A stretch of DNA of 64,000 nt from Nageia nagi (taxonomy: Eukaryota > Pinophyta): contig JBITNC010000001.1 in NCBI GenBank assembly GCA_050084985.1, forward strand, positions 15,872,001 to 15,936,000, given 5' to 3'. The notes under the pieces were generated by a model, which saw only the letters and a program-made list of their open reading frames with translations, ran no database searches and had not been told where the DNA came from. The number at the start of each line of letters is the position of its first letter. Position 1 is the first letter of the stretch. This document shows, one piece after another, positions 45,661 through 55,999 of this stretch. A program made the translations under genes and the position numbers.

Positions 45661-48600
45661 GTGAAAAAGTAATAAGCATGTGATTCAATAAACAACATTA
45701 TATGTTAGGTTTTAACCAAGTAAATAATAAATGTTAAATTTAACATTAGAGACATGTTTGATTTGATTCACAAATGCAAATATTTTACAACTTAAATAAT
45801 AACCCATGTACCCAAATACATTTATAATCTCAAGAGCCATAGATGTAGAGTGACATTGTTGAAGCTTGTTTTCTTATCTAAAATTAGGCCTTCACTTGGA
45901 TTCCCATACAAGAGGAGCCCAAGTACTACCAATCCTCAATCAGTTCACCTTGGTTAGTATTATACTCTCATAAGGAGAAGTACCTACTATTTTTCAAGGT
46001 TATGACATATATTGGAATAGACAAATTATTAATCTTGATTAGATTTCAAGTTGTCCTTGTAGATTATTAGGATAATCCCTAAATGGATGTGCAGACATGT
46101 GGTATCACTACACACATGCCTTTCCATCTATTGGAGTTATGTCTAGACCAATAGAGGACTTATTGGTAATTAGGAAGTATGGACTTTTTATCACTTGGAT
46201 CATTAGACTTAAAGGCTCCATTCCACCTATCCTCATCTCATGGCTCTCCAAACAAGTCTTGTTGTAGAATGTATATGCAGATGTGTTCATTTTAGGGGGT
46301 TGCTCATATCAATATTTGTATTTTTGTTTACATAAGCAAATAAATCAAAGTGCGAAATATGAAGTAAAAGAGGATAAGTAAAACATCATCCATTTGAAAT
46401 TTAAAACCTAAGAATCCAATGGGTTTTGTTTACCAACCCCTAAAGGACATATTTACATCATTTTTTATTTGCATAATTCCATTCCATTCTTGAATAAGGA
46501 AGTAAAAAAATTAAATGCATCATAACTTAAAATTTAAAATAAACAAGCATCATAGCTTAAAAAATTTAAGTAAGCATGCATCATTCCATAACTTGCATCA
46601 TTCCTAAGCATGCATTATTTGCTTATTTTGTATAATTCTATCTATTACTTTGCAATATAAATACTTAGCATGCATTATTTGCTTATTTTGCATAAGTCTA
46701 TCTATTACTTTGCAATATAAATACTTAGCATGCATTATTTAACTTTAAAAAATAAGGAGCATGCATCATCCTATTAATTTGCATAAGATATTTAGAAAGA
46801 TAGACATGCAATATCTAGATAAAATTTTAAGTAAAAATTTATACAAATTCCCCCCCTTTTTACTTAAATATTTATCCCTAAAGATAGTATACTTTAACTA
46901 AGGAAGGAAAACTACTTGTATGCTAAAATTATCTTCTAAGTATGCATCAATTCTAATATTTGTAAGTAAATACAAAATAATTTCCCTTTTTATTTAAAAC
47001 AAGTATTGCTAAATTGAAATAGCATTCCCTTTAAAAGGAATGATATATATTTAAGTGAAAAAAAATTACCTTAGTAAAAAAAATGTCATGCCTAAAATAA
47101 TACTTATCATTTTGAATAGCCATACTTAGAAGTATTTTATCAAGACAAAAACAAATTATACTCCTAAAAAAAAATTACCTTTGAATTTACCACATGTTTC
47201 TAAAAGTAGGAGAGCATTTAAGAGTAATAATGAATTTTTGACCATCTATTTACTCTAAAGTAAAGTAATGATACTCATCTTGAAAATGCTTTTAAATTTG
47301 GAGTATAAGTGCTATGAAGTGCATTTAATAGAAGGAAATGGTTTGCAAGCAAAGAGAAAAAATTAAATGCCTACCAAATAAAATAAACATTGGCAAGTGG
47401 CTTACAAGTAACCACAAAATATTAAATGCTTACCAATTAATGGAGACAAGAAAGTGATCATGGAAGTGTGAGAGAAAAAAATAAAAAAGGCATAAGGTTG
47501 AAAAAAAATCAAATAGAAAGAATATGTGGTGGTGTGCACGTAGGTCCAAGGAGAAAATAGAGTGAGTGATAGATAATGGGTAGCACAGAGGTTGAAGGTG
47601 GAGGGGGATGCAAGACCAAAGAGAGAGACTAAGGGAGGAGAAGGTGGGAGGTCATAGAGCTTGCAGTGAAGATGGAGGCCATGCAACAAGCATTAAAGAG
47701 GATCTACATGGTTGCAACATAGCATAAGGTTGCAAAGTAGCAACAAGATATGTCTAATAAAAGATATGTGTTCCCTCCCCCCATCATCACTTAGAGAGCT
47801 ACAAGGTGTTGTAGCCATGTGAAGAGAGTGGTTATAGGGTGCAATATTTCCTCTCTAAATCTCCTCTCTCAAAAAATAACAACGTGTAATGGTGGGGTAG
47901 TAGCGCAAGAGCTAGCACTATTATGCTACATTGAAAAATAAATAAATAAAAAATAAAAAGGTCGATGATAGAGAAGAAGAAACAAACAATAGAGCAACAG
48001 GCTACAAGGGCCTATTTGATAGGCTACGAGATATTAGTTAGCCAACAGACCCTATCATTCATGCTTAGAGAGGAAGGATGCTATGCATTATGCAATATAG
48101 GATTCATGCCTATAATTATTTTCTCTCCAAGACTTTCTCTTTAGAAGCATAAAAAAATTGACAGGTTTCAAATATTATTTGATCAAAAAACTTGTAATAT
48201 AGAAATATACCTCTCAATTTTTTTTGACATATAAAGCTCTCCTTTTTTTTTGCAACTTAAAGAAGGTATAATTTAAAATAAACAAAGTATTATTGCAAAA
48301 ACTTTGTAAATAAAACCCTTCTTATTAAAAATTTTGCAAATAAAAATGCCTCCATGTTAACAAAAAATATATATTTTTGTATACATAATACATTATTGCA
48401 TCAAAGGAATTATACAATTTTTTAAAAAATGTTATTACTAACTATAAAGGAATTGTTACTAAAAGGTAACAAAATATTATGATATTTGAAGCAAATTTTA
48501 CATAAAAAATAAGAGATTGGACTAACATACTTATAGTAACAATGTTAGTATAATATGGGAAAAAAATGAGGAAGAAAATTATACCATCAAATCTTTTTAC

Positions 48601-48707
48601 CCCTCAAATATGAAAGTGAAGGAAGAAGACCTCCAAATTGAAGAGAAGCCTTAACACCAAGTTGAAGAGGAACTTCCACATAAAGGATGTGAAAAGGAGA
48701 TTCTAAG
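45661..48707 (-). other. Long leader of element B with an inverted module and a 60-bp duplication
   Basis: No coding domain in 3 kb. 45925-46450 matches the leader of element A (4258-4770) in window orientation, which is opposite to element B's own direction. 46611-46670 and 46671-46730 are two nearly identical 60-bp units (GCATGCATTATTTGCTTATT core). 47500-48000 has purine-rich sequence without features. Much of this length is probably inserted sequence of unknown origin. Confidence 0.6.
46611..46730. repeat. Two tandem 60-bp repeats
   Basis: Both units read GCATGCATTATTTGCTTATT, then CTATCTATTACTTTGCAATA, and end in ATACTTA. They differ at about three bases. Confidence 0.9.
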
Positions 48708-48721
48708 GAGCTCTGATACCA
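48708..48721 (-). promoter_or_regulatory. Primer-binding site of element B
   Basis: On the minus strand TGGTATCAGAGCTC starts two bases after the LTR end at 48724. Confidence 0.92.
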
Positions 48722-48723
48722 AA

Positions 48724-48786
48724 TGAAGGAATTGCAATATAACATAAATAACCCTAAACTACCAAGATCTCAAGAAAGCTCAAAAT
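48724..48786 (-). repeat. Inner part of the 5' LTR of element B
   Basis: It matches the start of the left LTR (TGAAGGAATTGCAATATAAC). It continues after the nested TRIM at 50684-51096, sharing the AAAAT target. Confidence 0.92.
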
Positions 48787-48913
48787 TGAAGGAGAAACTC
48801 CAAAAGCCAAATATTGTATTAATTGGGTCTCCTATAAATACATGCATACTCACACACCTAAAACTATTGATAATCATAAATTACCTTAATCCCTAAGGAT
48901 TAGGTTTCCAATA
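48787..48913 (-). repeat. 3' terminal repeat of the TRIM (127 bp)
   Basis: In window orientation it runs from TGAAGGAGAAACTCC to TTTCCAATA. The terminal CA seen in the partner is TA here. The minus-strand polypurine tract AAAGGAGGGAA (48914-48924) abuts it. Confidence 0.92.
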
Positions 48914-48988
48914 TTCCCTCCTTTAATCTACAAGGGATTAAGAAATAAATGAGAATACAAAGATGCTTCAAAGATGCTTTTAGGTGTG

Positions 48989-49065
48989 CTCGTCTGGCGC
49001 TCGTCTGGTGCTCGTCTGGCGCTCATTTGGCACTCATCTGGTGCTCATCTGGCACTCGTATGGTG
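48989..49065. repeat. Seven tandem 11-bp repeats
   Basis: CTCGTCTGGCG-type units with exact 11-base spacing, between the kelch fragment and the 3' terminal repeat of the TRIM. Confidence 0.88.
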
Positions 49066-49129
49066 CTCGATAGTTATGCTGAGCCCAATAGTAATGTTAC
49101 AATGTCAGGTTGGTTCCCAACTACCATGT

Positions 49130-49830
49130 CTGGTGCACATCAGGGGTTCATCTGGCACTCTGTTCTAGACCCCACTTGGTCCACCGTTTGGCCTGGAGGA
49201 GTTCCGCTCAACTCTGATCTCATCTTGCCCACACGACTCCATCTGGGTCTTGTCTTGCACCCTTCCACGTCAGTAATGTAGCACATCATCTCATGCTTGC
49301 CTCCATTCATGTCCACCCTATACAACTTATCCCCCACCACCACATGAGGTCGGTGAGGCCATGTCAGCATCTTCAACTTGATGGTGCTCCATACTCTAGC
49401 CTCCAGCTAGAAAACCTATGTCTCACCGGGATCCTCGCCCCTCACCTGAATAAATAACTTTCTAGCCATGGTGACCCTGAGGTAGAATGAGATCGCCACA
49501 TCCAGGGACAGGATTAGAAACCATCTATTTCTCTAGGGGTCAAAGCACTCCCTGTCGCATGACCACGGCTATTTTCTATCGCCACCATTGATGATGTAAA
49601 GGAGGTCACCAATAATGCCGCTCACGAAATGGGCATGGGGTGACTGCATCAGCAGTCCCCGAAACCACCAGTTTTCCATCGAGTCGAAGATGGTGACATC
49701 ATCCAGGGGACAATCCCTCCAACTCGAACTGCTTCTTCCGATCGAAGAACACCAGCTTGCTCCTCTCCATCTCTGACGTCTACCCACTAGAAAACTCTAC
49801 CTTCTCCATAGCTGTAGCCTTTCTGCTGAG
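49130..49830 (-). pseudogene. Captured kelch-repeat protein fragment inside the TRIM
   Basis: One minus-strand frame runs almost the whole way with only point stops. 49787-49569 gives DDVTIFDSMENWWFRGLLMQ, then HAHFVSGIIGDLLYIINGGD, a kelch blade (conserved Trp, then G..LY..GG). The same frame continues after a stop with CFDP*RNRWFLILSLD, and 49376-49140 gives PHVVVGDKLYRVDMNG. Plant F-box/kelch proteins have this pattern of FDP..N.W and G.LY...G. The stops look like single changes of CAG, CAA or CGA codons. No intron boundaries are visible, consistent with capture from processed mRNA. An F-box is not seen. Parent gene unknown. Confidence 0.68.
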
Positions 49831-50540
49831 CTCCTTCAGCTTAGATTTCACGGTGAGATTTCACATTCTCCTCCTCATCAGCAGGATTCTAAATGCAACA
49901 TTCATGGGTCTACCTACCATTTAAACTGCTGAAATGAAATGGTTTCAAAAATGGATTGGATGCAAATGTGAATTTCTCACCCACGGATATAAGATGAAGT
50001 ACATGATGCTATGAAATTTTTCCTCCTCCACAGCTCCAAACACATGCTTGTAGAACATTATAGCTTCCTCATCAATGTTCTCTAGATAGATTCCAAAAAC
50101 TCTGCCTCTTCCAAGACCCTCCATGGCGCCACACTGAGCTCCTTGTGGCTCATTCTTATGTGGGTCTGAATAAATGGTTCGCATCCCTTACAATGATTTT
50201 TAGCTGTGCGATGCCTTCTCTATGAGGCACTCTCTTCTCTTCCTCAGGCTCCATGTGGGGAGGTGTAGTCCAAGACACATCCCTTTCTCCACACAGGCTC
50301 TTCTCATGATCCATGCAAGGAGATGCACTCCAACACCCCTTTCTCTACATGATCTTCTCTCATGGCTCCTCTGGCCATCATTCACATCTCTAGGGCAGTC
50401 CTCTACCTCTCTTCAACAGATTCAAATCCCCATAACAGATTCAAATCTTCATAAACACAGCTAAAACTATGAACCAACAAAAAACTTCAAACCCTCATCT
50501 TGGAGGATGGGCAATGGAGTTCTCCAGATCTTCTCCAACA
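49831..50540 (-). other. Remaining cargo of the TRIM, unassigned
   Basis: GC-richer than its surroundings. It contains a possible further coding piece on the minus strand (50184-49945, with EGLGRGRVFGIYLENIDEEA) and an imperfect internal duplication near 50245-50360 (CTCCATG..GGGAGGTG and CCATGCAAGGAGATGC blocks followed by CACTCC/CCAACA..CCCTTTCTC). The family is not recognised. Confidence 0.4.
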
Positions 50541-50554
50541 AGGCTCTGATACCA
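50541..50554 (-). promoter_or_regulatory. Primer-binding site of the TRIM
   Basis: On the minus strand TGGTATCAGAGCCT lies two bases after the terminal repeat. Confidence 0.93.
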
Positions 50555-50556
50555 CT

Positions 50557-50683
50557 TGAAGGAGAAACTCCAAAAGCCAAATATTGTATTAATTGGATCT
50601 CCTATAAATACATGCATACTCACACACCTAAAACTATTGATAATCATAAATTACCTTAATCCCTAAGGATTAGGTTTCCAACA
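50557..50683 (-). repeat. 5' terminal repeat of the TRIM (127 bp)
   Basis: It differs from 48787-48913 at only a couple of bases, so the insertion is recent compared with element B. Confidence 0.93.
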
Positions 50684-51096
50684 AAAATCACATCTAAATA
50701 ACTCAAATATAAAAATCTCATAAAGATAACTCAAGATGTATAGTGGTTCCTCCAACTAGGAGTACATACACTAACTAGATCTCACTTCATTCACAAACAT
50801 GAATCTCTTACAATTCTCCTAACCTCATCTTATAAACACTATCCTATAGCATAAATTTACTCCACAAATTGGTTTATGATCCAAAGTGGTAGCCTTCTAT
50901 TTATAGGCCAAAAATCTCTCTTTGGATCACCCTTTTATCCAATGTACAAAATTGCTCATGAGATGGAGTGTAGGACAAGTTACATTATCATATTCACTTA
51001 AATACTTAAGGTACCAAATGATACCCTTAAGTATTAGTGAACTTACATAGAAGATTATTACAAAACCTTTACAATAATGCATTATACATTTCAACA
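50684..51096 (-). repeat. Outer part of the 5' LTR of element B
   Basis: It continues 48724-48786 after the TRIM and has the TATA region on the minus strand at 50897-50907. About 30 bp present in the left LTR near 40850 is missing here. It ends CAACA, followed by ATACT. Confidence 0.92.
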
Positions 51097-51129
51097 ATAC
51101 TAAGTGGCATAAATGGTAATATGACTGAC

Positions 51130-52283
51130 TTGGTTTTTTGGTTTTGATAGCTAGAGGAGATACTATTTATGTGACATAGGTTTTGACCACTATATGTAAA
51201 GCTTCAACATGAGATGCCAACAACATAGTGGATGTGGTTGCATAGTGTAGGATTCGGATATACTAGCATGATCCATAAGGTGGTGGTGAACTCTAGGAAC
51301 ATCACTACCTTGTGTGAGCAGTGGGAATATCCCACCAACACTTTTCACCTACCAATTAGAGAGTGCATTGTTACTCTTGAGGATGTCTAGTGGATTCTAA
51401 GGATTCCAATGGAGGGTGAACCAATGATTGGACTATCAAATGAGGTAGGGAGAGATGTAGCAATGATTAGGATAGTTGGTTATCACTATCATTGGCTATG
51501 GTGGGGCAATGGTGGATTTTACTATGAGCACACCTATGAAACTAACATCATAGATAAAATGAATTACTTTATGATGATGATCATCATATTTTTATTCTAC
51601 CATATGCTTCAAGGTACAAGTTCCCCTGGAAGCTCTATTAGGTTTTGAAGGAGATGTGAGAGGATGCTCAAGTGTTTGTGTGGGGACCAACTTTTCTGGT
51701 TTAGCTTTACTGTGAGCTTTGGGAGATGGATATAGGAGTCTATATAGGGAAATGTTGCTCCTTATTTTTATAGGTGTGGGATGGGAGAATATAATACTGG
51801 TACAACTTGTAGATCTTTCCTATGACATACATGCTCAATATGCTCTTTCTTTTGAAGAGCCCAACATATAATGTCCTTATATGATGGGATGGGGGCGTTA
51901 GCATGAGATTAAGATTGGATGCATGAGAGATGGTCAATTGCTTTATAGATATTTTCAAGATACTTCAAGCCAAATAAATGATCTAGAGATCATACAAGTA
52001 TGGAATAATTTTGGGCTAAGGATAGAATATAGTTAGCTCATACCAGATGAGTGAGATGGGTGTGTATATGTAAGGATTAGATAGAGTTTTTTTAGTACCA
52101 TTGAGTACTTTGACACTATAGATAGATACAGGACATACCTCCTAAGTTTATGGTATATAGTAGATCGAATGGTAGAGATAAGAAACATTGTATCATGCAC
52201 CAGGAGACCTATGCATAGGGAAAAAATAATGAGGAGGAGGCTGGAGCCCAGGATGACATAGGCTGAAAAAAGGCCTACACTAA
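51130..52283 (+). pseudogene. Plant mobile domain (PMD, MAIN/MAIL1-like) pseudogene
   Basis: Plus-strand frames give GFGYTSMIHKVVVNSRNITT, then LCEQWEYPTNTFHLPIRECI and VTLEDV*WILRIPMEGEPMIG (51310-51430). The pattern L.ERW..ET.TFHLP.GE.TITL.DV....LP..G..V.G is the signature of the plant aminotransferase-like/mobile domain. A later block near 51675-51780 (VFVWGPTFLV*LYCELWEMD) matches the downstream GP.FL..LYREL segment. PMD proteins exist both as host genes (MAIN, MAIL1 in Arabidopsis) and inside plant transposons. At least three stops and frame changes mean it is dead. It starts right after element B's duplication and is cut at 52283 by truncated element F. Confidence 0.75.
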
Positions 52284-52765
52284 GGTTAGATACCCTAACT
52301 TAGCAAGCTTAATTAACTCCAACACCCCCCTTTAAGTGAGGCTAGGAGGTAGTAGACACAAAAAATATGCCAATACAATATGGGCCTTGATAACATGGCT
52401 TGATGAGGTACCTATGAGCAATACAAAATCTTCCATAAATAGAGAAAAAAGGAGAAAAACTTATCGAAAAAAACTCCCCTCTAAAAGAGATAAAGACAAA
52501 ATTTGGTACAAATATGTTATATAAACCATTGCCAATGAACATCTACAAATGAAGAGTTGAATAACCTATAAGGAAAGTAGGATAAAAGAGGTACAAATAT
52601 ACATGAGTGAGATTTGATCAACACTAGAAGTTAAAATGTCACTGAAGATGAAATTGGTACACCATAAGGTACCACAAGCAAATAACAAAGATCATGAAGA
52701 ATGCTATGTCTGAACTTAGGTACACTGATACAAGATATAGGGACACAAAGTGAGGATAACATGCA

Positions 52766-52925
52766 TGCCCAAATATGGGTTCACATGCAAGATATCATGC
52801 CTAAAGATGGGTTAACATGCAAGATAGGATGATCAAAGTTGGGTTCACATGCAAGATAGCATGCCCAAGAGTGGGTTCACATGCAAATTAACATGCCCAA
52901 GAGTGGGTTCACATGTAATGCAACA
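52766..52925. repeat. About five imperfect 32-33-bp repeats in element F
   Basis: Units share ATGCCCAAGAGTGGGTTCAC and CATGCAAGATA blocks. Between units there is no unique spacer, so this is not a CRISPR-like array. Confidence 0.85.
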
Positions 52926-54163
52926 ACTAAGGAGGGTCACTTGATATGATAAATGCAACTCAAAATAATGTTGATGATGAAACTCCAAAGTTAGAAGTGT
53001 AGGAAAGTAAGATCCAACATGCATAGAGAAGGCAATGGTGATCACCAAATCAAGCAAAATCAGTCTGTCCATGGATAGTTGTGTAGGTCTAGAAAAATAA
53101 ACATAGCTCTCTAAAAAAGAATGTGAGTACCAAATGAGACTTTATTTGATTCAAACGTGCCCACACATGCAATAATGAGGCACATGCCACTCACATAATT
53201 AAGAAAAAAACTAACACTCCTCTTGAACACATACATCAAAAGATAAAAAATTGTACATGTAATGAATATAAGGTAAAATGCATTATGAAGGAAAAAAACA
53301 ACACACAATCCCCCAATAAATGCGTAGGTCATATTTGCCATAAAACCATGTTACCAATATAAGGAAATAACAAGAAAAATGGAATGAGGTATCCATTCCA
53401 ACAATCTACCCAACATAAAGGCTACTTAGGATGGGAGAAGGAATGCAAGTCTCCAAAACCACAAGATGGAGCTTGCCAAAAAAATGTGAGATCTCCAATA
53501 GATCACAAAAGGCATGAGAGAAGGAAGCCATGATGCCATTTGAGAAGCTACACACAACACTGGTAAGTAAACCATGAAAGTAAATGATTCCATGCTATGG
53601 AGGGCTACAAAGGTAGAAACATGCCACATAGAGGCCTCTAAGGGCTGTAAGGACCATAATTGCATGGAAATCTCCAAGGGTTGTAAATGGCTACCAAGAA
53701 GGTTGAAAAGGCCATAGACATCTAGATATGGTAAATCCAAAATGAAGACAGAGGAATGTCACTCTCAAAGCCACATAAACCATGTTATTAGAGATACAAT
53801 TCACCATTACCAAACACCTTCAAAGCATGCATCAAATAGTTGATCAGGTTGTAGGTGAGAGAGATGCATAGGAAAGATGATGAGGTAAGATGAAATGGAG
53901 CTAAAACTAGAAACATGACCAAATTAGATCCAATGAGAAGGTATACCAAACCATCAAATGAGTAGTAGATCTCCACAAGCTATGTTGAGAGAATAAACAT
54001 AGGTCACTACTGACCATAACACCTCAAAATTACAAACTTGAAAAATGAAAAAGAAACTAAAAAATGAGGTTATGGGGGGATTGTAAATTAACTTGAGCCA
54101 ATACTACCTTAGATTTACCAATCAAATATCCAAGGGTAGGTTCAAAGAAAGATCTTCTCAGAT

Positions 54164-54393
54164 ACCATGAAAGGAAATAGAAAACTTGATATTATTACAA
54201 TGAGAAACCTTGGTTAAATAGCTAAGGATGAAAAATTACAACCATAGGATAGGTTGATACATGGAATGATCTCAACCATCCAAATATAAAAAATAGGATA
54301 AGGATAAGAATAAAAACCCATGCATGATGTCAACTGACTTAGTAATACTAATGTTAGATACCCTAACCTAGCAAGCTTAATTAACCCCAACAT
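54164..54393 (-). repeat. 5' LTR of element F (230 bp)
   Basis: It runs from TGAAAGGAAATAG to CCCCAACA in window orientation. The last 41 bases match 52285-52325. Confidence 0.75.
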
Positions 54394-55146
54394 TATCATA
54401 TCAAAATACTCTTGTTCTAAGGCCTCCTTAATTTCAAAAACACCAAATAGATTACCATTTGGTAACTCAATGTGTAGAGGAATGCCATTCTATTGAGGAT
54501 ATTTTGCCAACTAATAAGTTATAACTTGACCCTTGATAGATTTATGATTGATAAAATCAAGATCATACTGAATAAAAAACATGATCCATTTTGCCACTCA
54601 AAAATTATGCATAGTTTTGTTCATTATATACTTTAAGGGATCCATCTTAGAAATCACATAGGTCTTCTGATTAAGCATATAGTGTCATAATTTTTAAGTC
54701 ACAAAGATTACTACAATGCATAATTTCTCAAGATGTGCATATCTAGTCTCGTATACCACTAGAGTATGACTTAGGTAGTAGATGGCTTGCTCTCTCTTTG
54801 CTTCATTCTTTTGGGCCAATATCAATTCTAATGCAAATTTAGTAATTGAAATGTATATGTGAAAGGGTAATCCCATCTTATGAGTAATAAGAATGGGAGG
54901 ATGAGTAAGATACTTCTTGATCACATCAAGGGCCTCCTAACACTCTAAATCCCAAGCAAAGTCGATATTCTTCTTCAAAAATTTATTGAATGATTGATAT
55001 TTATCAGATAATTATGCTATAAATATCCTAATAGAATGAATCTTACCCTATAAACTCTATGAATACTTCAAATTATTTAGAGGATGCATTTCATTAATAT
55101 CCCAGACCTTGCTAGGGTCAACCTCAATGCCTCTCTTAGATACAAT
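54394..55146 (-). pseudogene. Element E: RNase H and end of reverse transcriptase (Ty3/gypsy)
   Basis: On the minus strand 55140-55080 gives SKRGIEVDPSKVWDINEMHP, the block just after the gypsy RT palm. 54924-54694 gives IKKYLTHPPILI, ALELILAQKNEAKREQAIYY and YETRYAHLEKLCIVVIFV, the RT/RNase H connection of Ty3/gypsy. It runs on to HYMLNQKTYVISKMDPLKYI and KGQVITY*LAKYP. Stops are few but real. The 5' end of this domain is at 59979, beyond inserted element T. The 3' end stops abruptly at element F, so RNase H is incomplete and integrase is absent. Confidence 0.88.
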
Positions 55147-55267
55147 TGTTGATTAAGATTGTGTAATATATGCACCGTGAACAATCTCAACCAAAGTAAA
55201 TCAAGAACAAACTATGGGGATAGTATGATCTCTGGAGAAGGCCAGTTCCTTATACATTGGGCGTAGG

Positions 55268-55495
55268 AAAAGTAACAAGAAAGAAAATAAAGGAGTAGAG
55301 TGCGAGGAATTTAAGCAAAAGGCTTAGGGTAACAAGAGAGAAAGCAAAGTAACAGGAAAGGAAATAAAAAGGAGTAGAGTGCGAGGAATTTAAGCAAAGG
55401 GTTTAGGGTAACAAGAGAGAAAGAAAATAAAAAGGAGTAGAGTGCGAGGAATTTAAGCAAAAAGGCTTAGGGTAACAAGAGAGAAAGCAAAGGTG
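55268..55495. repeat. Three tandem 75-78-bp repeats in the element T LTR
   Basis: Each unit has AAAGGAGTAGAGTGCGAGG and GGGTAACAAGAGAGAAAG. The partner array is at 58584-58806. Confidence 0.9.
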
Positions 55496-55999
55496 GATCA
55501 CTAGTTCAGCGCGGGCTTTCACAGTGTGTGAAACCTTGGCCTGAATCTAGTGTAGCAGCTATAGTACAAGCTCTCACTCTCTAATAGTTTCCCAAGCTTT
55601 ACACTACCATGTAGCAGACACAGTTATACTAGCAACTCACAATTATCATTTAGGAAACAAGCCAAGCTACCACGATGTAACCAAATTAAGAATGATAATT
55701 ACAAGTGCTAGACAAGAAAGGTCAAGATGGTTTCATATTACTGAAAAAACTATAGGTCTTTGAGAACAAATGTAAAGAGCAATACTAGGTTTTCGACCCT
55801 TCTTTCACTTTATTTTCATATACTTATACTGAAGTAACAATGGTTACAAGAATTGCAGAACAGAAATGTTTACAAAAATGGCTTCAAGATTCTAGCCTTC
55901 TTTTAACCGATACTACCTACATACGCCACTTGTTAGAATATTACAAAAAATGGGGCAGATTGTAGATGATACAACTTCTTGATAACTATGATCTGACCT

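Larger units (their letters stand above)
48787..50683 (-). mobile_element. TRIM-like LTR element (1897 bp) carrying a captured gene fragment, TSD AAAAT
   Basis: It has direct terminal repeats of only 127 bp (48787-48913 and 50557-50683) and a perfect initiator-methionine-tRNA primer site beside the right one on the minus strand (50541-50554). A polypurine tract is beside the left one, and AAAAT is duplicated at 48782-48786 and 50684-50688. It encodes no retroelement protein. Its 1.6-kb interior instead has a degenerate kelch-type coding sequence and higher GC than the surroundings. Short LTRs, minimal size and lack of pol fit terminal-repeat retrotransposons in miniature; the cargo makes it unusual. 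Confidence 0.92.
40524..51096 (-). mobile_element. Element B: degenerate Ty1/copia retrotransposon, TSD ATACT, with nested TRIM
   Basis: The left LTR (40524-41025) and the right LTR (48724-48786 plus 50684-51096) are in direct orientation and belong to the same family as element A. ATACT is duplicated at 40519-40523 and 51097-51101. Minus-strand gag, zinc knuckle, protease, integrase, reverse transcriptase and RNase H are all recognisable, more complete than in element A but full of stops. A primer site lies at 48708-48721. The leader between gag and the primer site is unusually long (about 3 kb). The right LTR is interrupted by the 1.9-kb element at 48787-50683. Confidence 0.95.
52284..54393 (-). 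mobile_element. Element F: small non-coding LTR element, 3' LTR truncated
   Basis: The right LTR is 54164-54393 (230 bp, TGTTGGGGTTAATTAAGC at its minus-strand start). A primer site (TGGTATCTGAGAA on the minus strand) sits beside its inner end at about 54150-54162. On the left only 41-42 bp of the matching LTR remains (52284-52325), directly next to the polypurine run AAAGGGGGG. The rest was lost where it meets the mobile-domain pseudogene. The interior has no retroelement coding sequence. It is a TRIM/LARD-like non-autonomous element. No target duplication can be tested because of the truncation. Confidence 0.72.

Noticed and set aside
52766-52925. Regular 33-bp repeats as a CRISPR array
   Set aside because: The units are contiguous imperfect tandem repeats without unique spacers, and the context is plant retroelement DNA.
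52284-54393. A SMART-type element with 41-bp LTRs
   Set aside because: The primer-binding-like site sits before 54164, which indicates a 230-bp LTR; the 41-bp left copy is better explained as a truncation, and no target duplication supports the short form.
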